Shown one piece after another: positions 1-7,798 of a stretch of 40,009 nucleotides of DNA. The number at the start of each line of letters is the position of its first letter. Within the stretch, counting starts at the first letter, position 1. Source of the stretch: Lachnospiraceae bacterium. Its GTDB lineage: Bacteria; Bacillota; Clostridia; Lachnospirales; Lachnospiraceae. The position numbers and the translations under genes were made by a program. The DNA lies in assembly GCA_017437785.1 (NCBI GenBank), contig JAFRXH010000004.1, positions 1 through 40,009 of the forward strand, read 5' to 3'. Under the pieces are notes generated by a model. The model was not told the DNA's origin. It saw only the letters and a program-made list of their open reading frames with translations, and did no database searches.

Positions 1-457
1 CAACGGAATAGCAGGCCTTTGAACGGGCCATCTCAATTCCAAGCTCATTCATGGTCTTCTTGAATTCCGTCCTGTCCTCTCCACGCTCAATGGCATCCAC
101 CTGGACTCCGATGACTTTTACGCCGTATTTTTCCAGAACTCCCTTTTTATGAAGCTCCGAACAGAGATTAAGTCCCGACTGTCCGCCGAGATTCGGGAGC
201 AGGGCATCAGGCCGTTCCTTTGCGATTATCTTTTCCACCCGTTCTGCGTTCAGGGGCTCGATATATGTTTCGTCCGCCATTTCCGGATCCGTCATTATTG
301 TGGCGGGATTCGAATTCACAAGGACCACCTCGTAGCCCAGGCTCCGTAAAGCCTTGCAGGCCTGTGTTCCCGAATAATCAAATTCGCAGGCCTGACCTAT
401 GATGATCGGTCCGCTTCCGATAATAAGTACACTTTTAATGTCTGTTCTCTGTGCCAT
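1..457 (-). CDS. carB: carbamoyl phosphate synthase large subunit, N-terminal part (cut by window edge)
   Basis: Translating the minus strand from the ATG at 457 gives about 152 residues beginning [20 protein letters not shown]. They continue through [38 protein letters not shown] and [12 protein letters not shown]. These are hallmark N-terminal motifs of CarB, the large subunit that makes carbamoyl phosphate from bicarbonate, ATP and glutamine-derived ammonia for arginine and pyrimidine synthesis. The rest of the roughly 1,070-residue protein lies beyond base 1. An AAAGGGGAA ribosome binding site precedes the start. The gene begins 17 bp after the livF stop with no terminator between, so it is probably transcribed with the liv genes. 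The usual partner carA is not upstream of it. Confidence 0.95.
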   Translation of the reverse strand, partial: MAQRTDIKSVLIIGSGPIIIGQACEFDYSGTQACKALRSLGYEVVLVNSNPATIMTDPEMADETYIEPLNAERVEKIIAKERPDALLPNLGGQSGLNLCSELHKKGVLEKYGVKVIGVQVDAIERGEDRTEFKKTMNELGIEMARSKACYSV

Positions 458-474
458 TGTTTTCCCCTTTCTTT

Positions 475-1185
475 TTAACCGCCCAAATATGCTTTCTTTA
501 TTTCTTCACTCTCCGCAAGCTCCCCTGCATCACCGCTTGCAGTGATGCGCCCGGTTTCCAGTACATAAGCCCTGTTCGCCACGGAAAGTGCCATCTGCGC
601 GTTCTGCTCCACCAGAAGTATCGTGGTGCCCTGTTTGTTCATATCTTCTATTATGCTGAATATCTGCTTGACCAGTATGGGTGCCAGACCCATTGAAGGC
701 TCATCCAGCATCATAAGCCTGGGCTTTGACATAAGCGCCCTGCCCATGGCCAGCATCTGCTGCTCGCCACCGGATAATGTTCCGGCTACCTGACGGTATC
801 TTTCCTTAAGTCTGGGAAAAAGCTCATATACCTTTTCCAGTGAATCACTCATCTCCGAAGCAGGCCTTGTGTATGCGCCCATCTCCAGATTCTCAAGTAC
901 CGTCATATGCTGGAATACACGTCTTCCCTCGGGACAGAGTGCCATACCCTGCGCCACGACCTTATCTGCGCCTATCCCATGCAGATCTTTGTCCATAAAA
1001 GATATCTTTCCGCTGCGTGCCTTTAAAAGACCGCCCACGGTGTTTAAGGTAGTGGACTTACCGGCGCCGTTAGCCCCTATAAGCGTCACTATCTCACCTT
1101 CATTAACCTCGAAGGAGACACCCTTTATCGCATGGATGCTGCCGTAATATACATGCAGGTCTTCGACCTTAAGCATAGTGCCCAT
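475..1185 (-). CDS. livF: branched-chain amino acid ABC transporter ATP-binding protein LivF
   Basis: This 236-residue ABC ATPase has the usual LivF length. Walker A is GANGAGKST (near residue 37), the signature is LSGGEQQ (near 137), Walker B is LMMLDEP, and the H-loop region reads ILLVEQNAQ, as is typical of LivF. It powers import of leucine, isoleucine and valine (or similar amino acids) as one of two cytoplasmic ATPases on the LivH/LivM channel. The first ATG is used; its GGAGGAC ribosome binding site lies inside the end of livG, 2 bp upstream. It is the last transporter gene of the set, and carB follows 17 bp later. Confidence 0.95.
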   Translation of the reverse strand: MGTMLKVEDLHVYYGSIHAIKGVSFEVNEGEIVTLIGANGAGKSTTLNTVGGLLKARSGKISFMDKDLHGIGADKVVAQGMALCPEGRRVFQHMTVLENLEMGAYTRPASEMSDSLEKVYELFPRLKERYRQVAGTLSGGEQQMLAMGRALMSKPRLMMLDEPSMGLAPILVKQIFSIIEDMNKQGTTILLVEQNAQMALSVANRAYVLETGRITASGDAGELAESEEIKKAYLGG

Positions 1186-1187
1186 GC

Positions 1188-1979
1188 CTAGTCCTCCTCC
1201 TTCCTTCCGCCCAGGTATGCTTCGATGACCTGAGGATCATTCTGTATCTGGGTGGGAGTACCTTCGGCGATTATCTTTCCGAAATTCACCACCACGATAT
1301 TTTCGCATATACCCATGACAAGGTTCATGTCATGCTCGATCAGCATAACGGCTATCTTAAACTCATCACGGATCTTCTTTATATTGTTCATAAGCTCTTC
1401 CGTCTCGGACGGGTTCATGCCGGCTGCAGGCTCGTCAAGCAGCAGGAGCTTGGGCTGCGTAGCCAGGGCACGCACTATCTCAAGACGGCGCTGGGCCCCG
1501 TAAGGCAGGCTGTCGGCGCGTACATTGGCTTCATCAGCCATGCCGAATATGTCCAGAAGCTTAAGCGCTTCCTCATGCGCACGTTTCTCTTCCTTCCAGA
1601 ATGAAGGCAGACGGAATATGCCGGAAAACATACCGTACTTTATATGATCATGCAGGCCTATCTTTACATTTTCCTCAACCGTAAGCTGGTCGAAAAGACG
1701 GATATTCTGGAAAGTCCTGGCAATTCCTGCGTGATTTACCTGTACAGGGCTCATGCTGCGGGTATCCTTACCGTCTAAAAGTATGGTACCGCGGCTGGGC
1801 TGGTAAACCTTTGTCAGCAGGTTGAATATCGTAGTCTTTCCCGCACCGTTAGGTCCTATGAGGCCTTTTATCTCGGTGGGTGCGATACTGATATTGAACT
1901 CATCAACAGCAGTAAGTCCGCCGAAGTCTATACCCAGATGCGAAGTCTGGAGAACGGGAGTCTGCGCTTTATCACTCAT
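1188..1979 (-). CDS. livG: branched-chain amino acid ABC transporter ATP-binding protein LivG
   Basis: This 263-residue ABC ATPase has Walker A GPNGAGKTT, the LivG-style degenerate signature LPYGAQRRLE, Walker B LLLLDEPAAGMNP and the H-loop LIEHDM. The C-terminal segment ending QVIEAYLGG is characteristic of LivG. It pairs with LivF to energise the LivHM permease. Its ATG overlaps the livM stop by 8 bp, with AGGAGG just upstream inside livM, so translation is likely coupled. Confidence 0.95.
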   Translation of the reverse strand: MSDKAQTPVLQTSHLGIDFGGLTAVDEFNISIAPTEIKGLIGPNGAGKTTIFNLLTKVYQPSRGTILLDGKDTRSMSPVQVNHAGIARTFQNIRLFDQLTVEENVKIGLHDHIKYGMFSGIFRLPSFWKEEKRAHEEALKLLDIFGMADEANVRADSLPYGAQRRLEIVRALATQPKLLLLDEPAAGMNPSETEELMNNIKKIRDEFKIAVMLIEHDMNLVMGICENIVVVNFGKIIAEGTPTQIQNDPQVIEAYLGGRKEED

Positions 1980-3033
1980 TTTTCGCTTCCTCCTGTTTAG
2001 GTTTCTTTTTAAGGCCGTTTATGAAAGCACGAACTTTCTCGTTATTGGTCGTGATCATGACGATGATCAGGACTATTGCATATATCAGCATACGGTAATC
2101 CGCAAATTTACGGAGCAGCTCGGGCAGGATGGTGAGCAGGGCTGCGGCTATGATCGAGCCAGTCATGTTTCCGATGCCGCCCAGCACCACGAATACCAGC
2201 ACCAGTATGGAAGTGTTGAAGTCAAACTTCTTAGGTGCGATGGTGGAATAATTAAGTGCATATAAAGCACCTGCCGCACCTGCGATGGCTGCGGAAGTCA
2301 CAAAAGCGATGAGCTTGTGCTTGGTAACGGGAACACCCGAAGCCTCTGCCGCAATACGGTTATCGCGGATAGCCATGATCGCAAGACCTGTACGGCTGTT
2401 GACAAGATTCTGGATTATCACCAGCACTACGATCAGCAGGATAGTGCCTGCCATAAACGTCGAAAGCTTGGTCACACCGGTAGCACCCATGGGACCGTTG
2501 ATCAGTATCTTTCCGTCTGCTGCCAGATTAAGTGATGCGGTATCTTTAAATGACATATGGATACCTGCGCCGTCCATGCCTACGTAAAGGCAGTTTAAAA
2601 CATTCTTTATTATCTCTCCGAAAGCAAGTGTCACTATAGCCAGATAGTCACCGTTAAGACGGAGCACGGGTATACCGATGATCACTCCCGCGATGCCTGC
2701 CAGTAGCGCTCCGACAAGTATAGCGCACAGAAGCCTTAATCCGGTAGACGGTATGGTCTGTGCAAGCGACATGGAAACCACCACGCCCGAAAACGCACCT
2801 ACCGACATAAAGCCGGCATGTCCAAGGCTTAATTCGCCGGAGATACCCACCACCAGATTCAGTGCCAGTGCCATTATAACATAAGAAACTATGGGGATCA
2901 GCTGTCCCTTCAGACTGTTGGTAAGATGGCCGCTCATGGCCACTACCTGTATGATGAAATAGAATGCTATCACTATCCCGTAATTAAGGAAGGATATCTT
3001 AGTATGCTTTTTTATCTTCTTGAAGAAATCCAT
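1972..3033 (-). CDS. livM: branched-chain amino acid ABC transporter permease LivM
   Basis: This hydrophobic LivM-type permease has the conserved EAA-like region near GVPVTKHKLIAFVTSAAIAG and the family motif NLVVGISGELSLGHAGF. Start choice: an AGGAGG at 3045-3050 sits 11 nt before the ATG at 3033 (MDFFKK) and only 2 nt before another ATG at 3042 (MRQMDF). I prefer 3033, which gives 353 residues. Longer readings that run back into livH are unlikely. It forms the membrane channel with LivH. The last 8 bp overlap livG. Confidence 0.92.
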   Translation of the reverse strand: MDFFKKIKKHTKISFLNYGIVIAFYFIIQVVAMSGHLTNSLKGQLIPIVSYVIMALALNLVVGISGELSLGHAGFMSVGAFSGVVVSMSLAQTIPSTGLRLLCAILVGALLAGIAGVIIGIPVLRLNGDYLAIVTLAFGEIIKNVLNCLYVGMDGAGIHMSFKDTASLNLAADGKILINGPMGATGVTKLSTFMAGTILLIVVLVIIQNLVNSRTGLAIMAIRDNRIAAEASGVPVTKHKLIAFVTSAAIAGAAGALYALNYSTIAPKKFDFNTSILVLVFVVLGGIGNMTGSIIAAALLTILPELLRKFADYRMLIYAIVLIIVMITTNNEKVRAFINGLKKKPKQEEAKNE

Positions 3034-3049
3034 CTGCCGCATACCCTCC

Positions 3050-3922
3050 TTAAACCTTTTCCCTGATCTTATGACCCAGAAGGCCGGTGGGCTTAACAAG
3101 CAGTACTATTATCAGCACCGCAAACACTATCGCATCCGATAACTGTGTGGAGATATAAGCTTTGCCGAATATCTCTATCACACCGAGCAGGACTCCGCCC
3201 AGCATTGCGCCGGGTATCGAACCTATACCGCCAAATACGGCTGCGGTGAATGCTTTGATACCGGGCATTGCGCCGGTAGTGGGCATAAGCGTGGGATATG
3301 CACTGCACAGCAGCACTCCGGCTATAGCGGCAAGACCCGAGCCTATGGCGAAGGTCATTGAGATAGTACGGTTTACATTGATACCCATAAGCGTAGCTGC
3401 ACCCTTATCCTCGGATACGGCACGCATTGCCTTTCCCATCTTGGTCCTGGATGTAAAGAGGGTAAGCGCGATCATTATGACTATATTCGCAAGCACCGTT
3501 ATGACGGTAACCGGCGCGATCTGCGTACCGCCAAGCTGGATAGCCGGCAGGTTTGCAAATACATTGGGGAATACCTTCGTATTTGAAGTCCAGATAAGCA
3601 AAGCTGCATTCTGAAGAAAATAGGAAACACCGATCGCGGTGATAAGTACCGCCAAAGATGTGGCATTACGAAGAGGCTTATAAGCCAGGCCTTCTATCAC
3701 GATACCAAGTATCGTACAGACCACCACCGAAGCTAAAACCGCCAGTGCCGGCGGCCAGCCAAGATACGAGATGGAACAGAAAGCAACATATCCGCCCACC
3801 ATGATGACATCACCATGGGCGAAGTTAAGCATCTTCGCAATACCATATACCATGGTATAACCCAGTGCTATTATCGCATATACACTTCCTAAACTTATGC
3901 CGTTGATCAGATTGGCTAACAT
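3050..3922 (-). CDS. livH: branched-chain amino acid ABC transporter permease LivH
   Basis: This 290-residue membrane protein starts MLANLINGISLGSVYAIIAL and contains GYTMVYGIAKMLNFAHGD, the typical LivH N-terminal signature. It also has the GIKAFTAAVFGGIGSIPGA permease loop that contacts the ATPase. It is the second permease subunit of the amino acid importer. An AAAGGA ribosome binding site precedes the ATG. The gene lies 120 bp downstream of livK, and that gap holds two strong hairpins (3983-4018). They could lower transport-gene expression relative to the binding protein. Confidence 0.95.
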   Translation of the reverse strand: MLANLINGISLGSVYAIIALGYTMVYGIAKMLNFAHGDVIMVGGYVAFCSISYLGWPPALAVLASVVVCTILGIVIEGLAYKPLRNATSLAVLITAIGVSYFLQNAALLIWTSNTKVFPNVFANLPAIQLGGTQIAPVTVITVLANIVIMIALTLFTSRTKMGKAMRAVSEDKGAATLMGINVNRTISMTFAIGSGLAAIAGVLLCSAYPTLMPTTGAMPGIKAFTAAVFGGIGSIPGAMLGGVLLGVIEIFGKAYISTQLSDAIVFAVLIIVLLVKPTGLLGHKIREKV

Positions 3923-3970
3923 TAAATGATTTCCTTTTGTATAAAAGATCGATGCTTCATTTTACAGGGT

Positions 3971-4020
3971 TTCCCCTCATCCGGCCGCTTCGCGGCCACC
4001 TTCCCCCAAGGGGGAAGGCT
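3971..4020. repeat. double-hairpin intergenic repeat between livK and livH
   Basis: Two perfect stem-loops lie side by side. Bases 3983-3997 are GGCCGCTTCGCGGCC, and bases 3999-4018 have 9-bp arms, CCTTCCCCC and GGGGGAAGG, separated by AA. No T-run follows on the minus strand, so it looks more like an RNA-stabilising or attenuating intergenic repeat than a simple terminator. Intergenic elements of this CCTTCCCCC..GGGGGAAGG style are common in clostridial genomes. Only one copy is present here. Confidence 0.7.
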
Positions 4021-4042
4021 TAATGCAAAGCAAAGATTTAAA

Positions 4043-5359
4043 TTAGAGTCCTACATAAACGCCGTCTTTGATAACAACAGCCTTGGGAGCCTTGTTAACC
4101 TCGCCGTTAGCGGTCCATACCATGCCGCTTCCGGTAACACCGTCGTAAGAGAAATTAGGATCGGTGAATACAGAGATCAGTATGCTGCAGATCTCGCTTG
4201 CAGGCTTGCCGGTAACATCCAGATCACCGTTCTTGTCTGCATAATACTCAAGTGCCTTATAGATAGCGTAAGGGCAGTCATAACCGTCTGCTGCGAACTG
4301 GTTGGGAGTCTCACCGTAACCGCTGTTGTACTTGCTTACAAAGTTCTTTGTCATATCATCGGTAGCATCTGCGGAGAAGGGTGTAAGAAGGATAACGCCC
4401 TCTGCAAGAGTGGTGTCAAAACCTTCCATGGTAAGGATACCGTCCATACCGTCCACACCGAAGAACTTGGGTGCATAACCCATGTTGTTTGCCTGCTGAA
4501 GGATCAGTGATGCAGGCTGATAGTATATAGGCAGGAATACCAGATCTGCGCCTGCGCTCTGTGCCTCACCAAGCTGTACGGAAAAATCGTTAGCCGTATC
4601 ATCGGTGAAGGTTGTGGTAGATACAACTTCAAGTCCCAGCTCACCGGCCTTTGAATTGAATGTCTGGTAGATACCGGTTGAATATGCATCGGAGTTATTG
4701 TAGATGATGGCAACCTTGGTAGCCATGCTGTTATCTACGATATACTGTGCGGATGCAAGACCCTGGTTAGGATCGGTAAAGCATACCTGGAACATATTGT
4801 CCTTGCCGTTTACAACATCAGGTGATGAAGCAGAAGGTGTGAGCATGAACACTCTGTCTGCGTTTGCCTCTGCGCTTACAGCTACGCAGGGAGTAGTGGT
4901 AACGGTACCTGCGATAACCTGTACGTTCCAGTCCTTTAAGTTATTGTAGGCATTAACGGACTTCTCAGCATCGTGCTCATCATCCTGGGGATTGTAAGCG
5001 ATCTGGAAATCAGGGCTGATAGCGTTGATCTCGTCAACTGCGATCTGCTCGCCGTTCTTTACTGCATTTCCGTAGATAGCTGCGCCACCGGTAAGGGGTC
5101 CGATCATACCAAGATTAAGGGTACCTGTAAGCTTGCCGCCGGTGCCGGGCTTCTCTTCTGCACCTGCATCGGTGCTGCCTGCGTCAGTGCTGCCCGCATC
5201 GGTGCTTCCTGCATCTGCAGTACCTGCATCGGAAGTTCCTGTGCTTCCTTCGGTAGTACCGGTGGTAGCGGGTACATCAGCGGTTGCATCTGTGCAGCCT
5301 GCCATAAGGCCAATGCCCATTGTTGCTGCCAATACCATTGTTACGAGTTTCTTTTTCAT
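4043..5359 (-). CDS. livK: branched-chain amino acid ABC transporter substrate-binding lipoprotein
   Basis: This 438-residue extracellular binding protein has a lipoprotein signal (MKKKLVTMVLAATMGIGLMAGC, shown in two parts: residues 1-17 hydrophobic, lipobox LMAGC with Cys22). A low-complexity linker with repeated STDAG units follows at about residues 35-75, then a Peripla_BP_6/Leu-Ile-Val-type domain starting near LNLGMIGPLTGGAAIYGNAV. It captures the amino acid outside the membrane and delivers it to LivHMGF. AAGGAGG lies 7 nt before the ATG. It is the first gene of the liv unit, driven from the promoter at 5512-5540 through a leader of about 145 nt. The exact substrate cannot be read from the sequence. 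Confidence 0.93.
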   Translation of the reverse strand: MKKKLVTMVLAATMGIGLMAGCTDATADVPATTGTTEGSTGTSDAGTADAGSTDAGSTDAGSTDAGAEEKPGTGGKLTGTLNLGMIGPLTGGAAIYGNAVKNGEQIAVDEINAISPDFQIAYNPQDDEHDAEKSVNAYNNLKDWNVQVIAGTVTTTPCVAVSAEANADRVFMLTPSASSPDVVNGKDNMFQVCFTDPNQGLASAQYIVDNSMATKVAIIYNNSDAYSTGIYQTFNSKAGELGLEVVSTTTFTDDTANDFSVQLGEAQSAGADLVFLPIYYQPASLILQQANNMGYAPKFFGVDGMDGILTMEGFDTTLAEGVILLTPFSADATDDMTKNFVSKYNSGYGETPNQFAADGYDCPYAIYKALEYYADKNGDLDVTGKPASEICSILISVFTDPNFSYDGVTGSGMVWTANGEVNKAPKAVVIKDGVYVGL

Positions 5360-5378
5360 AATTTTTCCTCCTTTTAAA

Positions 5379-5404
5379 GATCCTTCGCTTCGCTCAGGAT
5401 GACA
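5379..5404. repeat. copy of the GATCCTTCGCTTCGCTCAGG dispersed hairpin repeat
   Basis: This 26-bp copy of the dispersed element has imperfect inverted arms ATCCT..AGGAT around GCTTCGC. It lies in the livK leader immediately upstream of the ribosome binding site, so the hairpin would form in the livK mRNA about 10 nt before AAGGAGG. Other copies lie at 5603, 6391 and 31533-31620, and related opposed halves lie at 14592-14624. Confidence 0.85.
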
Positions 5405-5411
5405 ATAAAAC

Positions 5412-5505
5412 GATCTGCGGGTTTAATATTATGACCCGATGTCATAAAAAAAGGGAGTCACAGGATCCGATGGCGAATCTCTGAAACCCCGTTGTTCCCG
5501 CAATC
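5412..5505 (-). promoter_or_regulatory. structured livK 5' leader with terminator-like hairpin (candidate riboswitch/attenuator)
   Basis: On the minus strand the expected transcript starts near 5505 with GATTGCGGG (5505-5497). This can pair with CCCGCAGATC (5421-5412), giving 9 bp with one bulge. Inside are two hairpins. The first has CAG/CTG plus GATTCG/CGGATC arms around CCAT (5483-5461), flanked by GGG/CCC and followed directly by seven T (5452-5446). The second is perfect, with 7-bp arms TTATGAC/GTCATAA (5447-5429). The first hairpin plus the T-run has the form of an intrinsic terminator inside a leader. I do not recognise a known riboswitch consensus or the T-box TGGNACCGCG sequence. Confidence 0.55.
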
Positions 5506-5511
5506 TGATGT

Positions 5512-5540
5512 AGTCTAACACAATAACGCGGAAAATTCAA
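5512..5540 (-). promoter_or_regulatory. sigma-A-type promoter of the liv operon
   Basis: The minus strand reads TTGAAT (-35, 5540-5535), a 17-nt spacer, then TAGACT (-10, 5517-5512). Spacing is optimal, and the start site would fall near 5505, exactly at the outer helix of the leader. Confidence 0.65.
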
Positions 5541-5600
5541 GTTTTTTACTATACAAAATACCGTTATAAACTAAAGTGTTTTTCATCAATTTACATAATC

Positions 5601-5712
5601 AAGATCCTTCGCTTCGCTCAGGATGACCGGGTAGCAAAGCGCGTTCTCAGGATGACAAGACTGCTTAGTCCGTTCTCAGGATGACAAGGCTACTTAGTCC
5701 GCCCTCAGGATA
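5601..5712. repeat. 29-bp-period tandem repeat built on the CTCAGGATGAC element
   Basis: The motif CTCAGGAT(GAC) recurs with its GGAT at 5621, 5650, 5679 and 5708, an exact 29-bp period. The two central units share CAAG-CT-CTTAGTCCG; the outer unit is the canonical GATCCTTCGCTTCGCTCAGG repeat. The array fills the gap between the kinase gene stop (5725) and the livK promoter region. It is too short and too variable to be a CRISPR array. Confidence 0.8.
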
Positions 5713-5724
5713 AGCTCATCATTT

Positions 5725-6360
5725 TTACAAAATCTCTCCGAACTTAACCTTAAGGTAATCTACGACCACCTGCACGCACTGCTCGTAGGTGAGTTCGCCG
5801 GTATTTAAGCACAGATCGTAGTTATAAGGGCTTTCCCATTCCTTGCCGGTGTGGTACTTATAATATGCCCTGCGGTACTTATCCATTTCTATGATATGCT
5901 TCTCCGCCTCTTTGCGGCTCATGTCCAGGCGCGCCATCTCGGTCTGTATACACTTTTCAAGGGGCGCATATACAAAAATGCTCACTACATGGGGGAAGTC
6001 CCTAAGCACATAGTCGGCAGCCCTGCCTATGCATACAAAGCTCTCGCGCTCGGCCAGTTCCTTTAAAACCTTGGCCTGAAAAGCAAAGAGGTTATCGTTC
6101 TTTGTATAATCCGGACTCTCCGGAGGGATTATCTCCCCGTTATAAACCTTTTTCGTAACATTATAGAGAAGGCTCTTCTTCATGGTCTCATCAGCCTTGG
6201 CAAAGAGCTCCTCACTTATACCGCTGTCATCACTGGCCATACGCAGTATCTTTTTATCATAGAAACCTATGCCGTATTCTTCGGCCAGCATCTTTCCTAT
6301 TATAGTAGCCCCGCTGCCGCAGGTACGTGTTAAAGCCAGTACGAATCTATCATCTGCCAT
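5725..6360 (-). CDS. cytidylate kinase-like family protein
   Basis: The 211-residue P-loop protein starts at the ATG at 6360 (MADDRFVLALTRTCGSGATI), with GGAGG nine nt upstream; an upstream TTG is less likely. TRTCGSGATIIGKMLAEEYG followed by GFYDKKIL is the pattern of the cytidylate-kinase-like family (PF13189). These are nucleotide-kinase-fold proteins, mostly uncharacterised in clostridia. The sequence also has CIGRAADYVL and the LID-like region ARLDMSRKEAEKHI. It probably phosphorylates a small molecule or nucleotide in the cytoplasm, but the substrate is unknown. It is not the housekeeping Cmk by length or motif. A plausible promoter lies at 6429-6457. Confidence 0.85.
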   Translation of the reverse strand: MADDRFVLALTRTCGSGATIIGKMLAEEYGIGFYDKKILRMASDDSGISEELFAKADETMKKSLLYNVTKKVYNGEIIPPESPDYTKNDNLFAFQAKVLKELAERESFVCIGRAADYVLRDFPHVVSIFVYAPLEKCIQTEMARLDMSRKEAEKHIIEMDKYRRAYYKYHTGKEWESPYNYDLCLNTGELTYEQCVQVVVDYLKVKFGEIL

Positions 6361-6390
6361 GATGTGCCACCTCCCCAATTTATATAAAAA

Positions 6391-6416
6391 GATCCTTCGC
6401 TTCGCTCAGGATGACA
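6391..6416 (-). terminator. dispersed hairpin repeat acting as possible terminator/attenuator
   Basis: On the minus strand this copy reads GTCATCCTGAGCGAAGCGAA then GGATC, followed by TTTTT. A hairpin with ATCCT/AGGAT arms followed by a T-run could end rsgI transcription. It also lies between the promoter at 6429-6457 and the kinase gene, so it could attenuate that gene. Confidence 0.5.
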
Positions 6417-6428
6417 CCTTCTGATGAC

Positions 6429-6457
6429 ATCTTATCACGACAAAGGATCTTTATCAA
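6429..6457 (-). promoter_or_regulatory. candidate promoter for the cytidylate-kinase-like gene
   Basis: The minus strand shows TTGATA (6457-6452), a 17-nt spacer, then TAAGAT (6434-6429) preceded by TGA, an extended -10. It lies just after the rsgI stop. Confidence 0.45.
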
Positions 6458-6477
6458 ATGCATTATTATTTTTTTGC

Positions 6478-7794
6478 TTACTCCCGTACCCTGTTATCCG
6501 ATGGCCCGGGTGCCGCTTCCGTAGGAGTAGGCGTATTTACGGGGACCTCGGTGGGTGTAGGTGTCTCTGTGGGCGGAGCCGTAGGCTTGGGCGTCACTGT
6601 AGGCAACGGCGTAGGCGTAGGTGTTGATGTAGGTCCCGTTGCAGGCTTAGGTGTGGGTGTTGCCGTAGGTGCGGGTGTAGGTGTTGCCGTGGGTCCCTCT
6701 GCAGGCTTGGGCGTAGGCGTTGCCGTAGGTGCGGGTGTAGGTGTCGCCGTAGGTCCTGCTGCAGGCTTAGGCGTAGGTGTTGCCGTAGGCTTGAGAGTAG
6801 GTGTCGCCGTAGGTGCGGGTGTAGATGTCGGATCGTTTCCTGCACCGGACCCTGCTGCCGGTGTGGGGGTTGCCCCTTCCAGTGCAGCCTCCGTAGGCGT
6901 TACCTCATTTTCATTACCTGCATCATTTCCCGAAGGAGTAGGCGTAGCTTTCTTTTCGGGCTTCTTTGCCTGGGTGGGTGTAGCTTCCGCATCGGGCGGC
7001 GTGGGTACGGATGTTGCCGCGATCTCGCCTTGTGTAGGGCTTAAGCTTTCCGATGCCGCCTTTGCAGCGGCAGCTTCCTCCGTGCTCACCTGCTGTAGCG
7101 TTGTGCTCTCCACCAGCTCTCTGACCGAGCTTTCCTGAGGTTTTATCTCACTGCTGCCGTTTTCGGTCACAGCTTTCTTCGAAACCTCATAACGGCCTGC
7201 GCTTACGCCCTGCTGCCTGGCCTCTTTACGCTCAGACATGGTCGATTCCACCACATATACCGCTATATCTTCCTGAGCTGCCACTGTCTCCGCAGCCATC
7301 TTAAGATCTTTTCTGACTGTGATGTCGTCCGATACCACAGATACCAGCATCACATTATCCTTTTCATCTCCCAGATACCCGGCCATGTACAACTCAGTCT
7401 TGGTATTCTCAAGCGCCGTCTTAAGGTCTTCGCCTTTAACTCCGATGTTCTTTAATCTATCAGCGATCTCCTTTGCATCATCATTCAGTGCCGTAACCCT
7501 CAGTACCTTGCATTTGGCATTCATCGCATACTCAAGCGAAGGATTCACATCTACAGTTACATAGGCGCTTTCTTTTAAGTTGTATCTGTAAGTAATGCCG
7601 GCTGTGAATATCACTAAAACAAGCGCCGCCGCTGCCGTAAAGATACGGAAAGCACCGCCGCACTCTATTATCTTCCGTGGCATTTCTATTTCCTGCCCCG
7701 GCTTATATCCTTTGTCACGGATACGCTCTATACTGCCGCCTTTGACCAGCACTGCAGCATAGCCGTCCCTGATCTCCATTACTACCGCTTTCAT
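6478..7794 (-). CDS. rsgI: membrane anti-sigma factor RsgI with Thr/Pro-rich extracellular stalk
   Basis: 438 residues. Residues 1-45 form the cytoplasmic RsgI N-terminal domain (MKAVVMEIRDGYAAVLVKGG) that binds SigI. One membrane segment follows at about 50-70, then the conserved extracellular domain with YVTVDVNPSLEYAMN. Its Asn84-Pro85 matches the position where RsgI proteins are known to cleave themselves. From about residue 270 the protein is Thr/Pro/Ala-rich, including three 20-residue units of PTATPTPKPA-GPTATPTPA. Many RsgI proteins end in a carbohydrate-binding or hydrolase domain; none is visible here. The gene begins 4 bp after sigI with AAGGA upstream, so the two are coupled. It likely holds SigI inactive until a surface signal arrives. 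Confidence 0.92.
   Translation of the reverse strand: MKAVVMEIRDGYAAVLVKGGSIERIRDKGYKPGQEIEMPRKIIECGGAFRIFTAAAALVLVIFTAGITYRYNLKESAYVTVDVNPSLEYAMNAKCKVLRVTALNDDAKEIADRLKNIGVKGEDLKTALENTKTELYMAGYLGDEKDNVMLVSVVSDDITVRKDLKMAAETVAAQEDIAVYVVESTMSERKEARQQGVSAGRYEVSKKAVTENGSSEIKPQESSVRELVESTTLQQVSTEEAAAAKAASESLSPTQGEIAATSVPTPPDAEATPTQAKKPEKKATPTPSGNDAGNENEVTPTEAALEGATPTPAAGSGAGNDPTSTPAPTATPTLKPTATPTPKPAAGPTATPTPAPTATPTPKPAEGPTATPTPAPTATPTPKPATGPTSTPTPTPLPTVTPKPTAPPTETPTPTEVPVNTPTPTEAAPGPSDNRVRE
6621..6800 (-). repeat. three 60-bp tandem repeats in rsgI
   Basis: The GCAGGCTT anchor recurs at 60-bp intervals near 6640, 6700 and 6760. Each unit encodes a 20-residue Thr/Pro segment containing KPAAG, KPAEG or KPATG. 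Such repeats can change in number by slippage and so alter stalk length. Confidence 0.8.
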
Positions 7795-7798
7795 TACA

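Noticed and set aside
5412-5505. T-box leader for branched-chain amino acids
   Set aside because: No TGGNACCGCG T-box sequence, no specifier-loop AGTA-type motif, and the leader is too short.
5601-5712. CRISPR-like spacing of 29 bp
   Set aside because: Only four units, the conserved part is about 11 bp, the intervening sequences are related to each other, and there are no cas genes nearby. It is a tandem expansion of a dispersed repeat.
6458-7138. Plus-strand Gly/Val-rich frame opposite rsgI
   Set aside because: It is the reverse complement of Thr/Pro codons (GTAGGT repeats), with no start signal, on the strand opposite a well-supported gene.
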